This document shows, piece by piece, positions 24,901 through 39,900 of a DNA stretch of 64,000 bases. The DNA comes from Romanomermis culicivorax. Lineage: Eukaryota; Nematoda; Enoplea; Mermithida; Mermithidae. How positions within the stretch are numbered: the first letter of the stretch is position 1; each line of letters opens with the position of its first letter. The stretch spans positions 1,302,001 through 1,366,000 of the forward strand of contig CAWUHX010000004.1 in assembly GCA_963922205.1 (NCBI GenBank), in the 5' to 3' direction. The position numbers and the translations under genes are program-made. The notes under the pieces are model-generated. The model was not told the DNA's origin, did no database searches, and worked only from the letters and a program-made list of their open reading frames with translations.

Positions 24901-27900
24901 ATGGGAAAGGGTAGGGAGGAACGAAGCTTCGTGGACATCAAATTTCTTCATCTGATCAATAATTAGATCAAAATTTATATATAAATTTTATAAAATTCAT
25001 CAAATAAATTTAAAAAACGACTGAAATTTTTTTCGGTCAAAAGGCAGGTCTGTTAGCATAATGTGGACACACTCAATGTACGGCCTTCATAATCTTAATG
25101 TCTACAAACTCGGACATGTGAGTGAAACTTTCATATTTAATTTCTAATTTTTGTACATCTGATCTAGTTTTCAGCATCGTGCAACAGGTTAATTGCAAAG
25201 TCTGGATAAACACACAGGAAACAAAGTAGTCCTAATATTTGCAAAATTCGTCAAATAATTGATCAGATTTTTAGCTTGCAATGATGATAAGAACCACATA
25301 TTTTGTTACAAAAATTTGCTGCGATTTTCTGAATGTTTTTTAGTGACATATTGAACATAACATTGAAGCCACATTGTCCACAAGCAATCACATCCAGACC
25401 TTACAACAACAATGTTGTACTTATTTTTGTGTAATGCAGATACATTTGAATCATAACAAAACTGACAGACTGACAAAACTGAACTTTTTAATCTAGTGCT
25501 ATTTGTGGAGTAAAAAAAACACAAAACTTATATCATGCATTTTTTATTAAGTTCTTCCACATAACTGGATGGCGATTGGAGACGACATGCAAACTCACTG
25601 TCAAAAGAATATCAGTGTGGATGGAATTTTCCCTATAGCAACTTTCAGATGGAGAAAAATGCCCTATCCGAGTGATAACTATTATCGATTTTACGATGGT
25701 GGACATTCTGCGATTTTCTTGGGTTGCTCAAAAGCAGGAGCAGCTTTTGTAAGCTTTAGGCATTAAAAATGGCATTTTCTTATAATGAATTGTATTCAGG
25801 TGGCTGATCAATGGTGCGAATCACCATTCGGAGTTAGATGGCTGGATAGTGGGGATTTGATTCGATATTTTGAAATTGGATCTTTCAGGAGAAATCCATA
25901 TCAAAGGGCCGTAATCCATGGTATCCAAGAAGTTGCAAAAAGTTTTCTTGTAGGACTCGCTCAGAGGGTCCAAGATCTCATTGAAATCCATGGAAATGAA
26001 AATTATATGGTACGGCCTGTGGTGAATTGGCAAATTATACAAGAATCAACTTGTTCACCAGAGTTCTCAGGTCCTTTTAGAGAAGAACAAATTATGCCAC
26101 ATTTAGGTAAATTTCTACATTAACTTTGTGGTTGAGAAGCTACTAACGACCTGTGCTCACATCTTGATATCACTCTTTATGTGTTAGCCATTTGTCATAT
26201 TTTCCTTTATAGTATGATACAAAAACATCACTGCAGCACTGGTGTTATCTGCTCGAATTAAATGACCTTACCTGCTGACAATTTAGAGTAAATTATTGCC
26301 AAGGGCTCATGGAGCCTCAGCCACCATGTTATTTGAGCCACCATTGCATTTTAGTCAACGTCTCAATTGAGTGTTATGTTTAAATCCCTGCTTAAGATCC
26401 AAAGACATCCACAGTATCACTAGAAAGTTCTGTTGGCTGGTATCCAGCCAATTACTGTAGGTCACTCAAAGGAGCTTCCCATAAGTAACCAGCTGAACAC
26501 AGTGCAACAGTTCTCTAGAAAAATTAAACACAACCTTCAGTCACTAGTCAGTAACTGAAATAATTAACTGTTGCAATCGAACAGCAATCAGGGTTGCCCC
26601 AGATGCTTCCTAAAGGCCAATGCGAAAACACAAAGCACTCAACCACCATAATGTCCAAGAAAGGCTGGGTCCTATCTTGGTATTAAGTCCTAGTGATAGG
26701 CGCCCTCCTCCACTAAATGGGCAAGAATATAATAATAATAATGAATAATAAATAGAATATTATTCAACTGAGTTGTGACTGTCGATGTTCCACTTTATTG
26801 GGCCGAAGCAAATACAATTATAATGTTTATAGATGTGACTTGCTCACAACCCAAGAAAGTATAAGGAACGATAAATCATTTTTTCTCGGTCGAAATGTGG
26901 CTTCACCCAATTCACAATTTTTCATACATGTGAGAAGACTGCTATCATAAATACATCCCCAACTTGAGCCACTGTATGTTACGTATACATATATGTACTA
27001 GTGATAGGGAAAATCCAGTTTATGTAGTTTCCAAACCCAATTCCGGATCTGAATCCAGGAAATTAGTAAGTACGGAATCCAAATCTGACATTTAGGATTC
27101 AGGCCAATCTGAATCCTACATTAATTTTTTCCAAATCAAACGCACACCATTCATTATTAATTAGGTTAATGTAATTATTTTACTCCAACATATTTATTTT
27201 ATAGAAGTAGGGTTTCTTTGCTTCTAGCAGTTAAGGACTGGAGTAGAAATTTTTTTGATGCTTTTCTGCGCAGAGCAGAAAAACTATGGGATAGAAATTT
27301 CAAAAAGCAAAGCTCAACATTGAGCTGCAACTTGAAGAGCATATATTGCTAGTAGAAAATTTAGTATCAATTGCGAGTTAAAACCTAGAAATAATGGTTT
27401 GAGAGGCGAAATAGGCAGAATTTGATTGAAGAAATCAATAAAATCAGACATTCGGGATATTATATATTAATGTACATTTAAATGTGGAATGTAGATCAGA
27501 CAGGACGTGTTATTTTTTATGTTAATACATATCAGAAGAGGTCGGTTTGCTTAGTCTTATTTGTTTATGAACTAAATTATTATTACGTTTTTTGCAGCTT
27601 TATGAAAGTACCCATTTTTTGACATTTTTTGAAATTTTTTTCAGTTTTGAAAAGCTATTCACTCAAGAAACTTTCAGCACTGTGCAAAAATTATGCGTTA
27701 CAGGTTCTAACTTCTAACCTTATGATTGAATACTTTGTGATACATTACTCATTAAACATACTTAGGCTATGTCTTTGAGGCATAATCATTGAATTATATC
27801 TCTTCACATTTATCATAAAGTCCCAGTCTATTGCCTATCGATATTGTTATGATGGCAGTAATATATAGGTTTTACTAGATAGTTTTACTGAATATGTAAT

Positions 27901-30900
27901 TTGGAGATATTTTTGTATTAGATGATCCATATGAAGGAGATAGAAACTCATTTTTACCAACATACCTTAAATTAAGAATGGATTCAGATTCAGTCTAAAA
28001 TTTTGACTACCGAATCAGAATCCAAATCCAAATCCAGAAAAAAAGACTGAATCCAGATAATCCAGGATTCATTCCATCCCTGATATATACATACACCATC
28101 CTGGGCAAAACCCTGGCCGACCTGCGGAACAATCTTGGCTTGCTTCCCAGAATTATTATATTTTTTTTAATTTCTTAAACTCAGCGGAATTTCATAGAAT
28201 AGCCTCAAAATTAGGTAAAAAATATATTTGGTAGTGTACGGGAGGTAATGAAATACTTCAGAAACCTGAAAAATTTAGGGAACATCAATGTTTTTGGTAA
28301 TGAATTTTGTGTCAAAATCCTGAAATATTTTGGATTTAATTTCATTCAGAGCTTTTTCCAGAAGATAAGGTCTGACCATTCGAAATTTTTATGATGTAAG
28401 AATAATTAAATCGTCGGAAAAATGAGTGTTCTGTTGGAATTGCATGATTTTTTTCAAATTAAATAAATGTTATGTTTTCACTCTATTTGGAAAAGTTGTC
28501 ATATGAAATTCACAAATTATCTATGGAACTCTTAGTCCCTTTCATGAAAATCACTGCTCAAAATGAACATGAGCTTTTTTGAGTCTGGACTCTACGTCCT
28601 TTCTCCAGAACATCTAATGACTGGCCGACCTAGTATGAGTCATTTATTACCATTCACTAATTTCTCTCCTAAATGTACAGTGCATTGCATAATGATTGGA
28701 GACACCATGGCAGCCAAATAAGTACATGCTAGAATAAAGTGTAATATACCACCTTGAAGAAAATTCAATTCTACATTGGATAAGCTACATTACATTGTTA
28801 ACAATTTAAATTTATGTGTGAATAAACAAGTTACAATAAACTTGGTCAGAGATTTGCTTTGTGTTTTAATTTTCAGACCTGAAAAAGAGGTTTGATTCTC
28901 TGCTTGGAGAGCAGGGTCTCGAATTCTGGGGAAAAGGTGGGGCAACAGTCAAGATTTGAATCCCACTGAAAATTTTGGCAGAAAATTTTCAAAAAACAAA
29001 TAGAACATTTGATGCATCTGGAGGTTGGTCAATGACATTACTTGAGGAAACATTGCAAACAAATTTGCTTCTCGATTTGACCCAATTCGGATATGAAATT
29101 GAACTTCTTCAAAACCATTTGTCATCAATGCCAGAACGTTTTTGATATGTTAGGGAGGCAAAAGTTTGGAAGTTTTGACAGTCAAAAATTAGAAGCTGAA
29201 ATGAAGAAAAATCCTGCTTAGAGGCACTTCTGAGCACATTCACCAACAATGCTGCAGAATTTTATCTTTCTATTCTCTCCTTCATACATTCGTATAGTAG
29301 CTGGAGAAGCAGCATTGCAGTTCGAATACCCCCTGAAAAGCTACCCAGGGGCCATGTTGGTCTAGTGGTTATCAACACTGACTGCTAGTCTCAAGAACCA
29401 GGTTTGAATCCAGGTGTAACTCCAAATTGGATTTCTGGTAGCTGGCCCAGGCAGACACAGACTTTCATCGACTCGTGGTAGACCAATGATGTAGGCAAGC
29501 TTGGAATGCTGCTTGCCAGGGGCTACTCAGCCCAGTTAGCATGTTGTTGATAGTGTGGCAAATGAGGAGATGGGCCTATTCCATTATGGGATAGGTAGCA
29601 GATCAAGTCCTGCTTGTCAGGCAGACGCCAGCCTGTAAAATGTGGCATCCACTAGGCAATAAAAGGCACCTGAAGAGCGCCTCTCATATAAGGTGGGCAC
29701 TTATATGACTGCATAATCCTGTAAAGCCAGCATTTCCAGCTTTAGGAAAATGGGAAGGTGTACCCGCAAAAATTAAAAAAAAAAGAAAAGCTACACTGTT
29801 CACAAAAAAAAATCAAAAAAAATTATTGATTTTTGAGAAGTTTTCAGGATGTTGCTTTCTTTGGATCTGTGTAGTTTCTCAAGGCGTATTGGAATCACAA
29901 TGCTGCTTTCACAGCTACTGTAAGGAATGAATAAACAAAAGGATAAAAAGATAAAATTCTGTGACATAGTAGGTGAAGGTGCTCCAGAGTCCCTCTGAGC
30001 AGGATTTTTCTTCCATTTTGCTTCTCATTTTTAACTGTTCAAACTTTCTTGCAGAGCGTAAAATGTATGCTCTAACCAATTAATGCATCAAACTATAGAC
30101 TGTTATTTATTCAATATTTCTGCAGTATAGGTAATAAATATATCACAAGGGGTAGACAAGGACCAGCTGGCAAATACAATCATTTCCATGAAATTTTCAT
30201 AAGTATAATTTCTTCAGAGCAGTGCAGCTCCCAAAATGTTAAAAAAAAATTTGATGAAAATTTAACTAATGCAGTAAAAATAGATGAGCTATAATATAAG
30301 AGACTGAAATTCTGCAGCTCCCGATAGAAAGGTGCTCGGGAGTGCCAATAAACAATTTTTTTAATTTTGACACTTCAAACTTGATGAAAAAGTGTAATAT
30401 GCAATTATTTACTTTAAATGTTGCATCCAAAGAGACCTTATTCTCTCCTCTGTAAAATTAATATTCATTAATCAAATGAGATCAATCTTATCTCAAAATA
30501 TCTCTTGGCTAGCAACACCACTGAAAAATGCAAAAAAATCAATTTTCAAACTTTTGCATACTGTAGCAGCACGAATTTTTGTTTACAAGTAGAACGAATG
30601 GTACCACGGAATTCAGTGCACATAACTACCCAAAATATCTGATTTTGAGGTACGATTAATTTCTAACTTATCATAGGCTCAGAAATTGTGTCTTAAATGC
30701 ACACAGTAACTTTACACAAAAAACTATCCTGAGTGTAAACAAATTTATTACAAAAAACTTTTTGGGGCAATAAATTTTCGACCATGGGGAATTAATGGAT
30801 GCAGTAACTTCACACAAAAAATCGTTCTGAGTGTAAATATTTTTATTTCCATGATTTTTTGGGTTGGGCAGTTTTTGATTAAAGGAAATCCAATGGCTAT

Positions 30901-33900
30901 GCTGACTTTACATTTTTTCACAATGTTCTATAAGTACTACACAGTTTACATATTTTTTTACTTTTACTGAGTGAGAATTAGCTGTAAGATTGTTTTTTAT
31001 TGTTTCTTTGATGTGAAGATGGCCAAAGTTATAAATTCAATGTTTCAATGAAAATTTTCACGCGTGATAAGGCCAACTAAAAAGGGGTAGCTGGTTCATT
31101 TGAAATTGCACTGATGGAGCAGATAAAGGAGAATATACTTATTTGGATAGTTGCCAGGCCACAAAAAAAAGGGAATTAGTTTTGGTGAGAGTTTAAAAGA
31201 TACAGTTTTGTAATATTGGATTTTCATTTTTTTCCATTAAAGAAATTTTTCACATCAGTGAAGAAGTACATTCTGAAGGTGATTGCGGCTACACATCTTC
31301 CAACCATACATGTGCAGCTCCAAAGTTCAGGAGAGGGTACTGGAGTGGACTCCTGCTTTTTTACATTTTTTGAGATAGAAACTCAATAACCAGAAAAATT
31401 TTTTCTCAGAATTCCAAAACTGTGGTAATGTGCCCCCATACAACCCTCGCCCATGTGTGCTTCCAACTGCATTGAAATTTTTCACTAAATTCATTGTCCA
31501 TAAAAGAGGAATCAACTGTGGAAAGTAAACAGCTCAGTTTTTGAGAGAAAAAGTTACAGCACAATGTCTTCTTAGAATTAAATCAATTGTACAAACCAAT
31601 TCCAAGCATTAAAATTGAGCAGATGAGCAAAAAACTGCAATGGCGCAAATGTAAAATATGACATATATGGTATTTATATGAATAAATGCCGAATTTGAAT
31701 AAACACGGCCCTCGAATAAACGCTGCACGTTATGTGTGAAAAAAAACGCCGCCCTTGAATAAAGGCCACAGTGTTTATTCGAGGACTTATCATCCTTAGT
31801 TTAAAGTGCAAAAATAAGTACAGTTTGCAGTAGGTATTTTGCACAAATAACCCACTATCAGTGCTTTTATATAAATTTGTTAATTATGAATAGTAATTGT
31901 TGAAAACGTGAAAATTTTATTAAAATATATGTGGTGTTTAACTCAGAATTGAAATAAATGCCGCCCACGAATATACACCACACCAAAAGTACAATTGAAA
32001 AAATAAACGCGGCGGCGTTTATTCGAATAAATACGGTATTATATTACAGGCTTGACTGAATCAAGAGCTTTTTCAAGGCCATTTTGTGTGTCTTATCCTG
32101 TTGGCCCATTCATGTGGTGCCCAATGACTGCAACCAGCACCCAATTGCACTGAATGGGTTTAATCTAGAGTTCAAGATAATCTCCAACCAGAGGACAACT
32201 ACCTCAGTTTCAGCAATTGAACTAACATATCAATGTTCTCAAGTTTGGTGTAAAATCAGGCCAAATAATTCCACACTCAATTTCAAAATTATCCCCAGCT
32301 CAAAATGTTGGGCTTCACTTTTTTCTCATATTTTTTTGTGTCTAAACCAAATAAATATAAAAATGTCCAATGTTATGTCTTGAATAATGACTGGACTAAG
32401 TTGAAAATAGATTAGCCTTGGGGTAATTGGTAAATATCCAACTGGAATACTAGCTAGCTAAGTTCAATAAGGCTAAGTAAAAGAACATACAATGTCAAAG
32501 TACTAAATAATTCAATAAATAAACAAATGAATATACAAAGCAACACAGCTTACCTACCACCACAGTAAATTACAGAATGCTCTAGAACCATGTAGAATGT
32601 AAAAGAAAATTATAGAATATTGCAGAAGGTTCTAGAACTTTCTGGTACAATGCAGTGCATGAAATGTACCTGCACGTCATATTTTTTGATTATACTGTAA
32701 GACATGTATCATCCACAATGCCCGAACTCAAGTCAAAACTTCAGTATTAGTTAATCTTAGAGTGAAGATTGTTGATGCAACTGCAAGAAAATAATATCAA
32801 CATTGGAATGAGCTGAAATTGGAAATCAGCAAATTAATCCCAACATTGAGGGAGTAAATTTCAGGCTGGGATAGTGCAATCAACTCCAGGTTTTTATAGT
32901 ACTTAAGCATGCCAGGCACTAGTTGTAAAAAACCAAATGACTATAATTTTTCCATCCCTCACTATTTTCAAGCTAGAAAGAGAGGCACAGTTTCAAATCA
33001 GGTGGGAACTAGAATGCTATTGGTTTTCCATTTCAATACATTTGAGTGGAGTCAGTCATCATCAGCATGATTGCATAGAATTTTCACTTGAAAAAAAAAT
33101 TTTGTACTCGATGCAATTTTAGGGGAAGGAACAAATGCACAAGGCTGCAGAATATACTTTTTCACAGATATGGAAGATTTTTTAATGATAAAGAATTAAA
33201 ATCCAATATTACAAAGCTGGATTTTTTAAACTCTCCTTTTTTTTTACTCTTTTTTTTACATTTTTTAAACTCTCCTTTTTCTAGCTTGGCAACTATCCAA
33301 GCAAGTAGTTTCTCCTTTGTCTGCATCTTCAATGCATTTTTCAATAAAGTGCACGTGCTTCCACTGCAGAACTACTTCCTTTTTGAGATACTTTCCACCT
33401 TGGTTAATGTACCCAATGTTGTACATGTGGTATAGCTTTTAACATGCTCATCAAATGTAATATTTTAAAGACCAGACTATAGATACAGACAGGAAAAGAT
33501 CACATTGCATAAGAAACAATAAGTTTTTTACATGCTGTTAACACCATTCAATGATTCCGCCATCCATGATGATTCCATACTAGATAAGGTGACAATAAAA
33601 ATAAGCATTCATCCCTCTAGTACCTAGATATATGTATTTGTTTTTCAGATTCAACTATGTGATGCGGATTCTTTTTAGATGAACTACGCTTTGGTCCTCT
33701 GGGCAACCCAATTTGTCGTGAAAGTTCACCCGGCCACTTTACACACAAAACAGGCGCATATTATAAAACTCGTTATTTGATCAATCTGATACTGAAAACT
33801 GACTGTCGACTATTGGTGGAAATCAAACATTTGTCAAATGACTCTCTCATTATGCTGGAAGAATGGGGACCGAGTGAGTGATATCCCGTATTGGGCATGT

Positions 33901-36900
33901 GTTTACCAATTGTGCTGGTTAAGCTAGCAAGAGAATTATCATATGTGCTCATTTTTTCCAAACTTTGAAACAAAAGTGGTGTTCAGCTCCACTATTTTTC
34001 CATAGCCTGTATAAAAGTCATTAACATGCTAACCCACCTTCAGTTCACAGGAGTTCAGAAATTAGTCCTGAATCTGTGACTGGACTTTAGAGCATGGGAC
34101 CATACAGTCCAGACATTAGAGCATGAACATTAGAGTGCAGGGACATTAGAGCCCATGACATTAGAGTGCATGACCTTAGAGCCCAGGGTATTACAGTGCA
34201 GTACAATAGAGCACAGGGATGTAAGTGTGCAGGACAACATAGCACAGTTGAATTAGAGTGTAGGACAATAGAATGCCAGGACATTAGAGCCCAGGACATT
34301 AGAGTGCAGGGATATTAGAGTGCAGAACAATAGGGCTCAGGACCATAGAGCACAGGGGCATTAGATGGCAGAGACATTAAAGTGCAGGACTATAGTGCAC
34401 ACAGACAATAGAGCACAGGGCAATACAATGTAGGGACATTAGAGTGTATGGTCATGAGTGTGCAGGGACATTTGAGAGCATTTGGAAAAACTGATTTTTT
34501 TGGGCCAAAGATCTGTAATGAATGCAAACTTTGAATTGTTTTCGAACATGAAAAAATTATTAAGCATGCAGATTTCTTTCAAAACATGTAAAGAAACTGT
34601 ATTTGTCATTCTGAAGGTGAGTTAGAAATTCAAGATGAATCTGAAAATAACATATTGAAACGATTCGAGTCACAGGCTTAAAGGTAAAATATTTGCAGTT
34701 TCTTGTGTTTTTCTCGCCTTTTGAAAGATTTGCATATCCCATCTTTTTCTTAAGAACTGGGACAAGCATTGATTCCACTGTTTATGTATTCACAAAGCGT
34801 TTTTTCAAATGGATCAGAGGTAAATCCCATATGAGCCACTGAATAAAAAAGTATGAGTAGTGAGAAAGTTGACAAACAATGAGACATAAAATGAATAAAT
34901 GAAAAAAACAAGAAAATGAAAACAAAGGGAAAAAATATTCCATAAAAAATAGGAGACAGAATAAGTAAGATAAGTGAAATAAAAAAAAAGAAAAGGGAAG
35001 AAAGAGAACAAAACCTTGAAAATACTCAATGGCAGAAAAATGATTGGACCTGAACTTCTCCAGAGTCATGAAAAAATGTGAAGCAAGCATTTTTTAGCTG
35101 AAATGCAGTGATTTTTTAAATTATTTTATTAATGGGCTTTTTCATTTTACTCTGATCTAGTGTTTCTGGGCTCTAATGTCATGTGCTGTATTGCCTCTGA
35201 CAATATATTGTCCTGGGTTCTAATGTCTCTGTGCTCTATTGTCTTAAGCTCTAATGTCCCTGGGCTCTATTTACCTGCGCCCTAATGTCCCTGCACTCTA
35301 TAGTCCTGTGCTCTAATTCTCAGCACCTCCTGAATCATGACACAACATGAACGAGACCAAGTCTACAACAAATACCACCAAGAGGAGTCAGGCAATGTCT
35401 TTTGACTTTAGTGCAAAAAATTAACAATAACAAAAATTTGGGAAAAAATTTGATGCAAAACTTTTGTCTGTTGTCTCTTTTTAAAAACTAGCATCAATGC
35501 CCAAAAAAATTTTGGTTTAAATTTTAAACCACCAATGTATAAGAACACTTTTCTTTCTCCAATCAACTGAAGCAGTTAGATGAACAGCAGCCCTACTTTT
35601 TATGTTACCATATTTTGATAGACAATGCTGTTTTCCATTGTCCAAAAAGATTCGATAAGTTTGAACTGCTTACATTCAGATCTGCCAGAAAAAAGAAAAA
35701 AATAAGCTTCGATCAGAGATTCCAAAAATTTTACCTTAGCATATATATATCAATGCCTGCCTTTACAAAATATGAATATCTGGTTCGAAATCAGAGACAA
35801 AAATTATACAAAAGCTATCACTATCATGTCAGATTGTAAAAAGTCCTTTGTTACTTAGATGATGATCCGACCAAGGAGCACTTGAGTGGATCCTGTAGGA
35901 AGTAAGAGTTTAAGTTAATGATCCTTACTATTGGCAATCATTATTGCTTCATACACCAGCTCAATTTGCTACCGATTGATGGAATTCAACTTCAATGACC
36001 ATGGCTGTTACCAAGGTGTAATCGTCATGTATGAACTTCTGAAGAATTTTAGAGAAATGACATTCGCCAGGACGCCATTCGAAGTTTGTCCCGCAACTAT
36101 GGATTGTACGTATGAAAAATTCAACATATTCCTCCATGACTTAAAATGATTATCTTTTGCTAATGATCTACAGATGTTACCCACAACCACTATCACGAGC
36201 AACCACTAAGAGATGAGTATGGCTATTCCAGAACTATAAATGTTAGAGCAGAACGATGCAGTACTGTCAGTGTGCCAAAGAGAAGACTCTTGGATGTAGA
36301 ATGGACTGTGAATATGTCCACTGAAAAATATATTGGCGATGTACTTTTGTTTGTTGAAAACAGAAACTGTTTGTTGCAATTCAATTTCTTCACAGAAGAT
36401 AAAGGAACAATATCAAAACACATGGGACACATTTGTGAGCTTTGTGAATGTAAGTTATAGTATGTTTATAGATTGTGACATCTAAACCCCACTTTTTTTG
36501 TAGACTATACGTTTCCAATGAGGTTTGATATACATGAATGTTACGTGGATGATTTTGTGGATAGCAGTGGGGGAGCAGCAGTAATGTGCCACTGTTTCAA
36601 ATGGATTAATGAATATACAAGTCATGGAGATAAGTGTTTCGAGGGCGAATTAATTGTCCAAAGTGGTATTTTTAAGAACCATTCTCTCATACCAACAAAT
36701 TATATATTGTACCCCTTTGACCTTTGCGCCAAAATTAAAAGTGAGATGGGAATCATTTGCTATTAATTAAATTCAAACGCCAAGGAAATATTCTTGTGAC
36801 TGTGATTTTTTCATTGATCAGAGCTCAAATATATTTGGTAATCTGAGTGAGTGGGGATTGATTAGCTGTCATTAGACACATTTCATTAAAATTTTGAGAC

Positions 36901-39900
36901 ACAATTTCTGAGAGACTCAGCCTTTATTACATTGCCTCATACATGTAATTGGGGGGGAAGTGCTATGGGAACTCTCCCCCCAGAAATCGTTGACCATATG
37001 GAAAGTCATTGGGCGACGCCCCCCCCCCCCTCCAGAATTTTCCAATCCAATGGCCAGCCATATGGTAGCCATAGGAACCCCATTACTTTTAGTCGGAAAA
37101 ATACTGAATGTCAATTTTTTGATTAAAAATGTCAATTTTTGAACAAAAAATGCTGAATATTTTAATTTTCTTCGCACTTCGTGCCATGGATACATTTTTT
37201 CGATCTTTTTAGGGGAAAAATGACCATTTTTTTAACTATTTTTCGGCTTTTTTCGTGAAAAAATCAATTTTTTCCTTGAGAGATCCCTCTCTCCAAAATT
37301 TTGGGAATTACTGACCCTCGGCCCCAAAAAAAGTCGCCCAACCCCCCTCCCCCTGACCTCAGGGCTCCATTACATGTATGCATTGACTCATGATGAATTG
37401 TAAACTGATAATATTTGAAAACCAGATCTTTTGAGTAGTTTTCTGTGGAGAGCTTTGTGGCACCATACATTCAGCATGATGGTATATATTCTCATAGCTA
37501 CAGTACAATTAATTTCAGAATTTCTAAATTTTTTTGGAATTTTTGGTCAATGATGTGACTCTGTAGTCAAATAATAATTAAATGCACATCCTAATCCCTT
37601 ATGTAATACTCATTATTCTATTTTCAAATTTCAAAAAAGAAGTCAAATTTAAACTGAAAAAGTCATCTGGTGTTTTTTGACACCTTTGCATAGGATTCAG
37701 TATAACTTTTTTCTTCATTTCTGTACCCATTATTGTCCAACATGTTGTGTTAAAATTTTATCCCGATTTTTCTGCCACATTGAAAATTATATGTGTCTGC
37801 ACATTTTCACAGTTGATACAAAAAGGAGAGATATTGAAAACATACATATAGGATGTAAACATATAAATCAAATTACTGGTAAAATTTCATTGATCTTTAA
37901 AAAATCGATGTGCAAACAGATTCTTTCAGACGTTATGCAACAAAAAATTGTTGTTTTCAATAGTTTGATTGAAAAAATTTGATCCTATAAGGTGAATTTT
38001 ATAAAACAAATGTCTCCATCCTATTTAATAAGTTGTAACAAAGTGATCTACAGTCAGATGCATCCTATTTAACACAATGTAACATCAGCCAAATAGAAAT
38101 AAAGCCAATTTCAGAAACTGCTGTGCATTTCAAATTCACCAAAGGCAGTAGATTTTAGGCAACAACTCACATTTTCAGAAGTCAAGTTCTCATTTGAAGC
38201 TTATCATACAGCCACCATGAAAGCTAGTTCAATTAAAATCTATCAAGATTTTGTACCACATTTTTTCTTCGAATGTATTAGCTAAAAACGAATTCTGTGT
38301 TCTCAGAACTTTATTTCTTGGAAAATAATTTTGATTTGACGAACATATTTTTATGACTCTGCACAATATACAATTCTCTACATCTCTAGAAATGAGTGCC
38401 TAATGAAAAATTTTATGGCATAGTTTTGGTAGGTACCTGGATAGAGATTTAAATGATTTATGACTTTTTCCACTTTGTTTATTTCTTTTAAATATTGCAA
38501 AAAATGTAAATTATGAGATTCAAACATTTTCTAGTTCGAAATTATGAAAACAATTTCGAATGTTTTACTACCAAATTGATATTTTGAATACAAAATGTTA
38601 AAAATTGGTGGATATTGGTGGATTCCAGGTATGGATACAGTACATGATTCTGAATTTTCATGAAAAATCCAGAACAATATTAACATGCAAAACTAAACAA
38701 TATGCACTATTTTCAGGTGTGATTAATGTTTAACTTAACATAGTCAAGATTGAATTTCTCAGAAACAGGACTTTCTGACAATGGTCATAAGACAATCATT
38801 GTCTCTGCTTCCTGTAAGTGACTGCAAATATATTCAAGACCAAAGTATAGTAAGTTTATACCATCATATTCCCAGATTATAAGCGCGGAAAAAATTTTTG
38901 ATCTTACCAGCTAGTGTTTCAAAATTTACATGCTAGATTTTGTTTCACATGGATTCAGTTGTTTCATGTTTCAGATTCTTCCAGCAGTCTAAAATGAATT
39001 CTCCTTTTTATTTTTTCCTTTTCAGAAAATCAATCATTGCCATGTTTACATAGTGGATTTGCAGAAATCAATACCACAGCCTTCTTTACCTATTCCAGAA
39101 CAGGAAAAGATACATCAGCTAACGTTAAAATAAAGATCAGCAAGCATTGTCATTTACATATTTCAATCAAGAAGAATTATGTACCACTTCAATTTGATAG
39201 TCATATGGATTGGGGTTGGGGTAAGTGATTGTTCTTTAAATGAAGTTTCCATCTATATTGAACACCTATCGATATCCAGATGAGGTATTCCCTCCACAAT
39301 ACAGCAATTCGAGGTGCAGCATTGGAGATACAAAGTAAAAAAAGATACTATTTCTCTTGAAGGGAAATAATTTATTGATCAGATTTTCAGGTTCGAAAGG
39401 AATGGAGAATCCTATAGAGAGAGAATATGCTTCAGATTTGCTGAAAGTCACTTCAGTGACTATTGTTATAGTGGAGTACTTATGCTACAGAAGGGTATCA
39501 TATTAGATGCAACAAACACCACGATTCAGGAGTCAGCTGTACCCATAATGTATAACTTGTGTGCACCACCTAATGACATAGGCAAGTGTGGGACAATCTG
39601 GGATATATCTCGTTTTACCCTGATAACCACTTTCCAAAAACACAAATGAGCCATTAAAGTCTGTGCCAAGAGTCAATGATAATATTTACTTTACTCTAGC
39701 AGTATATATCTCAACTAAATCATTAATCTTCATCTGACCTGACAGGCCATTGACATATGTTTCATAAATTACGAGTTCCTGTGAATTTGAAGGTCCCAAT
39801 CATTTCCTCTGGTTATCACATGAAAACCATAGATTATGTGCCGTGCTGCTGATAAATCACCAATTCAATTGTCAATGCCTATTATCCCTGATATTGTCGT

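Noticed and set aside
32084-32383. Strand-like cysteine-containing frame in the intron before exon 7
   Set aside because: No acceptor and donor pair with matching phase was found; exons 6 and 7 already join in phase.
34782-35090. Minus-strand frame that looks like multiple membrane helices
   Set aside because: It is a translation of a poly-purine stretch inside foldback element 5. The allelic copy has different frame breaks.
35612-35839. Possible extra type A exon between exons 7 and 8 (NAVFHCPKRFDKFELLTFR, FYLSIYISMPAFTKYEYL)
   Set aside because: It resembles the modules, but no donor gives the phase required by exon 8. The second block has a -1 and a +4 change with a stop between them.
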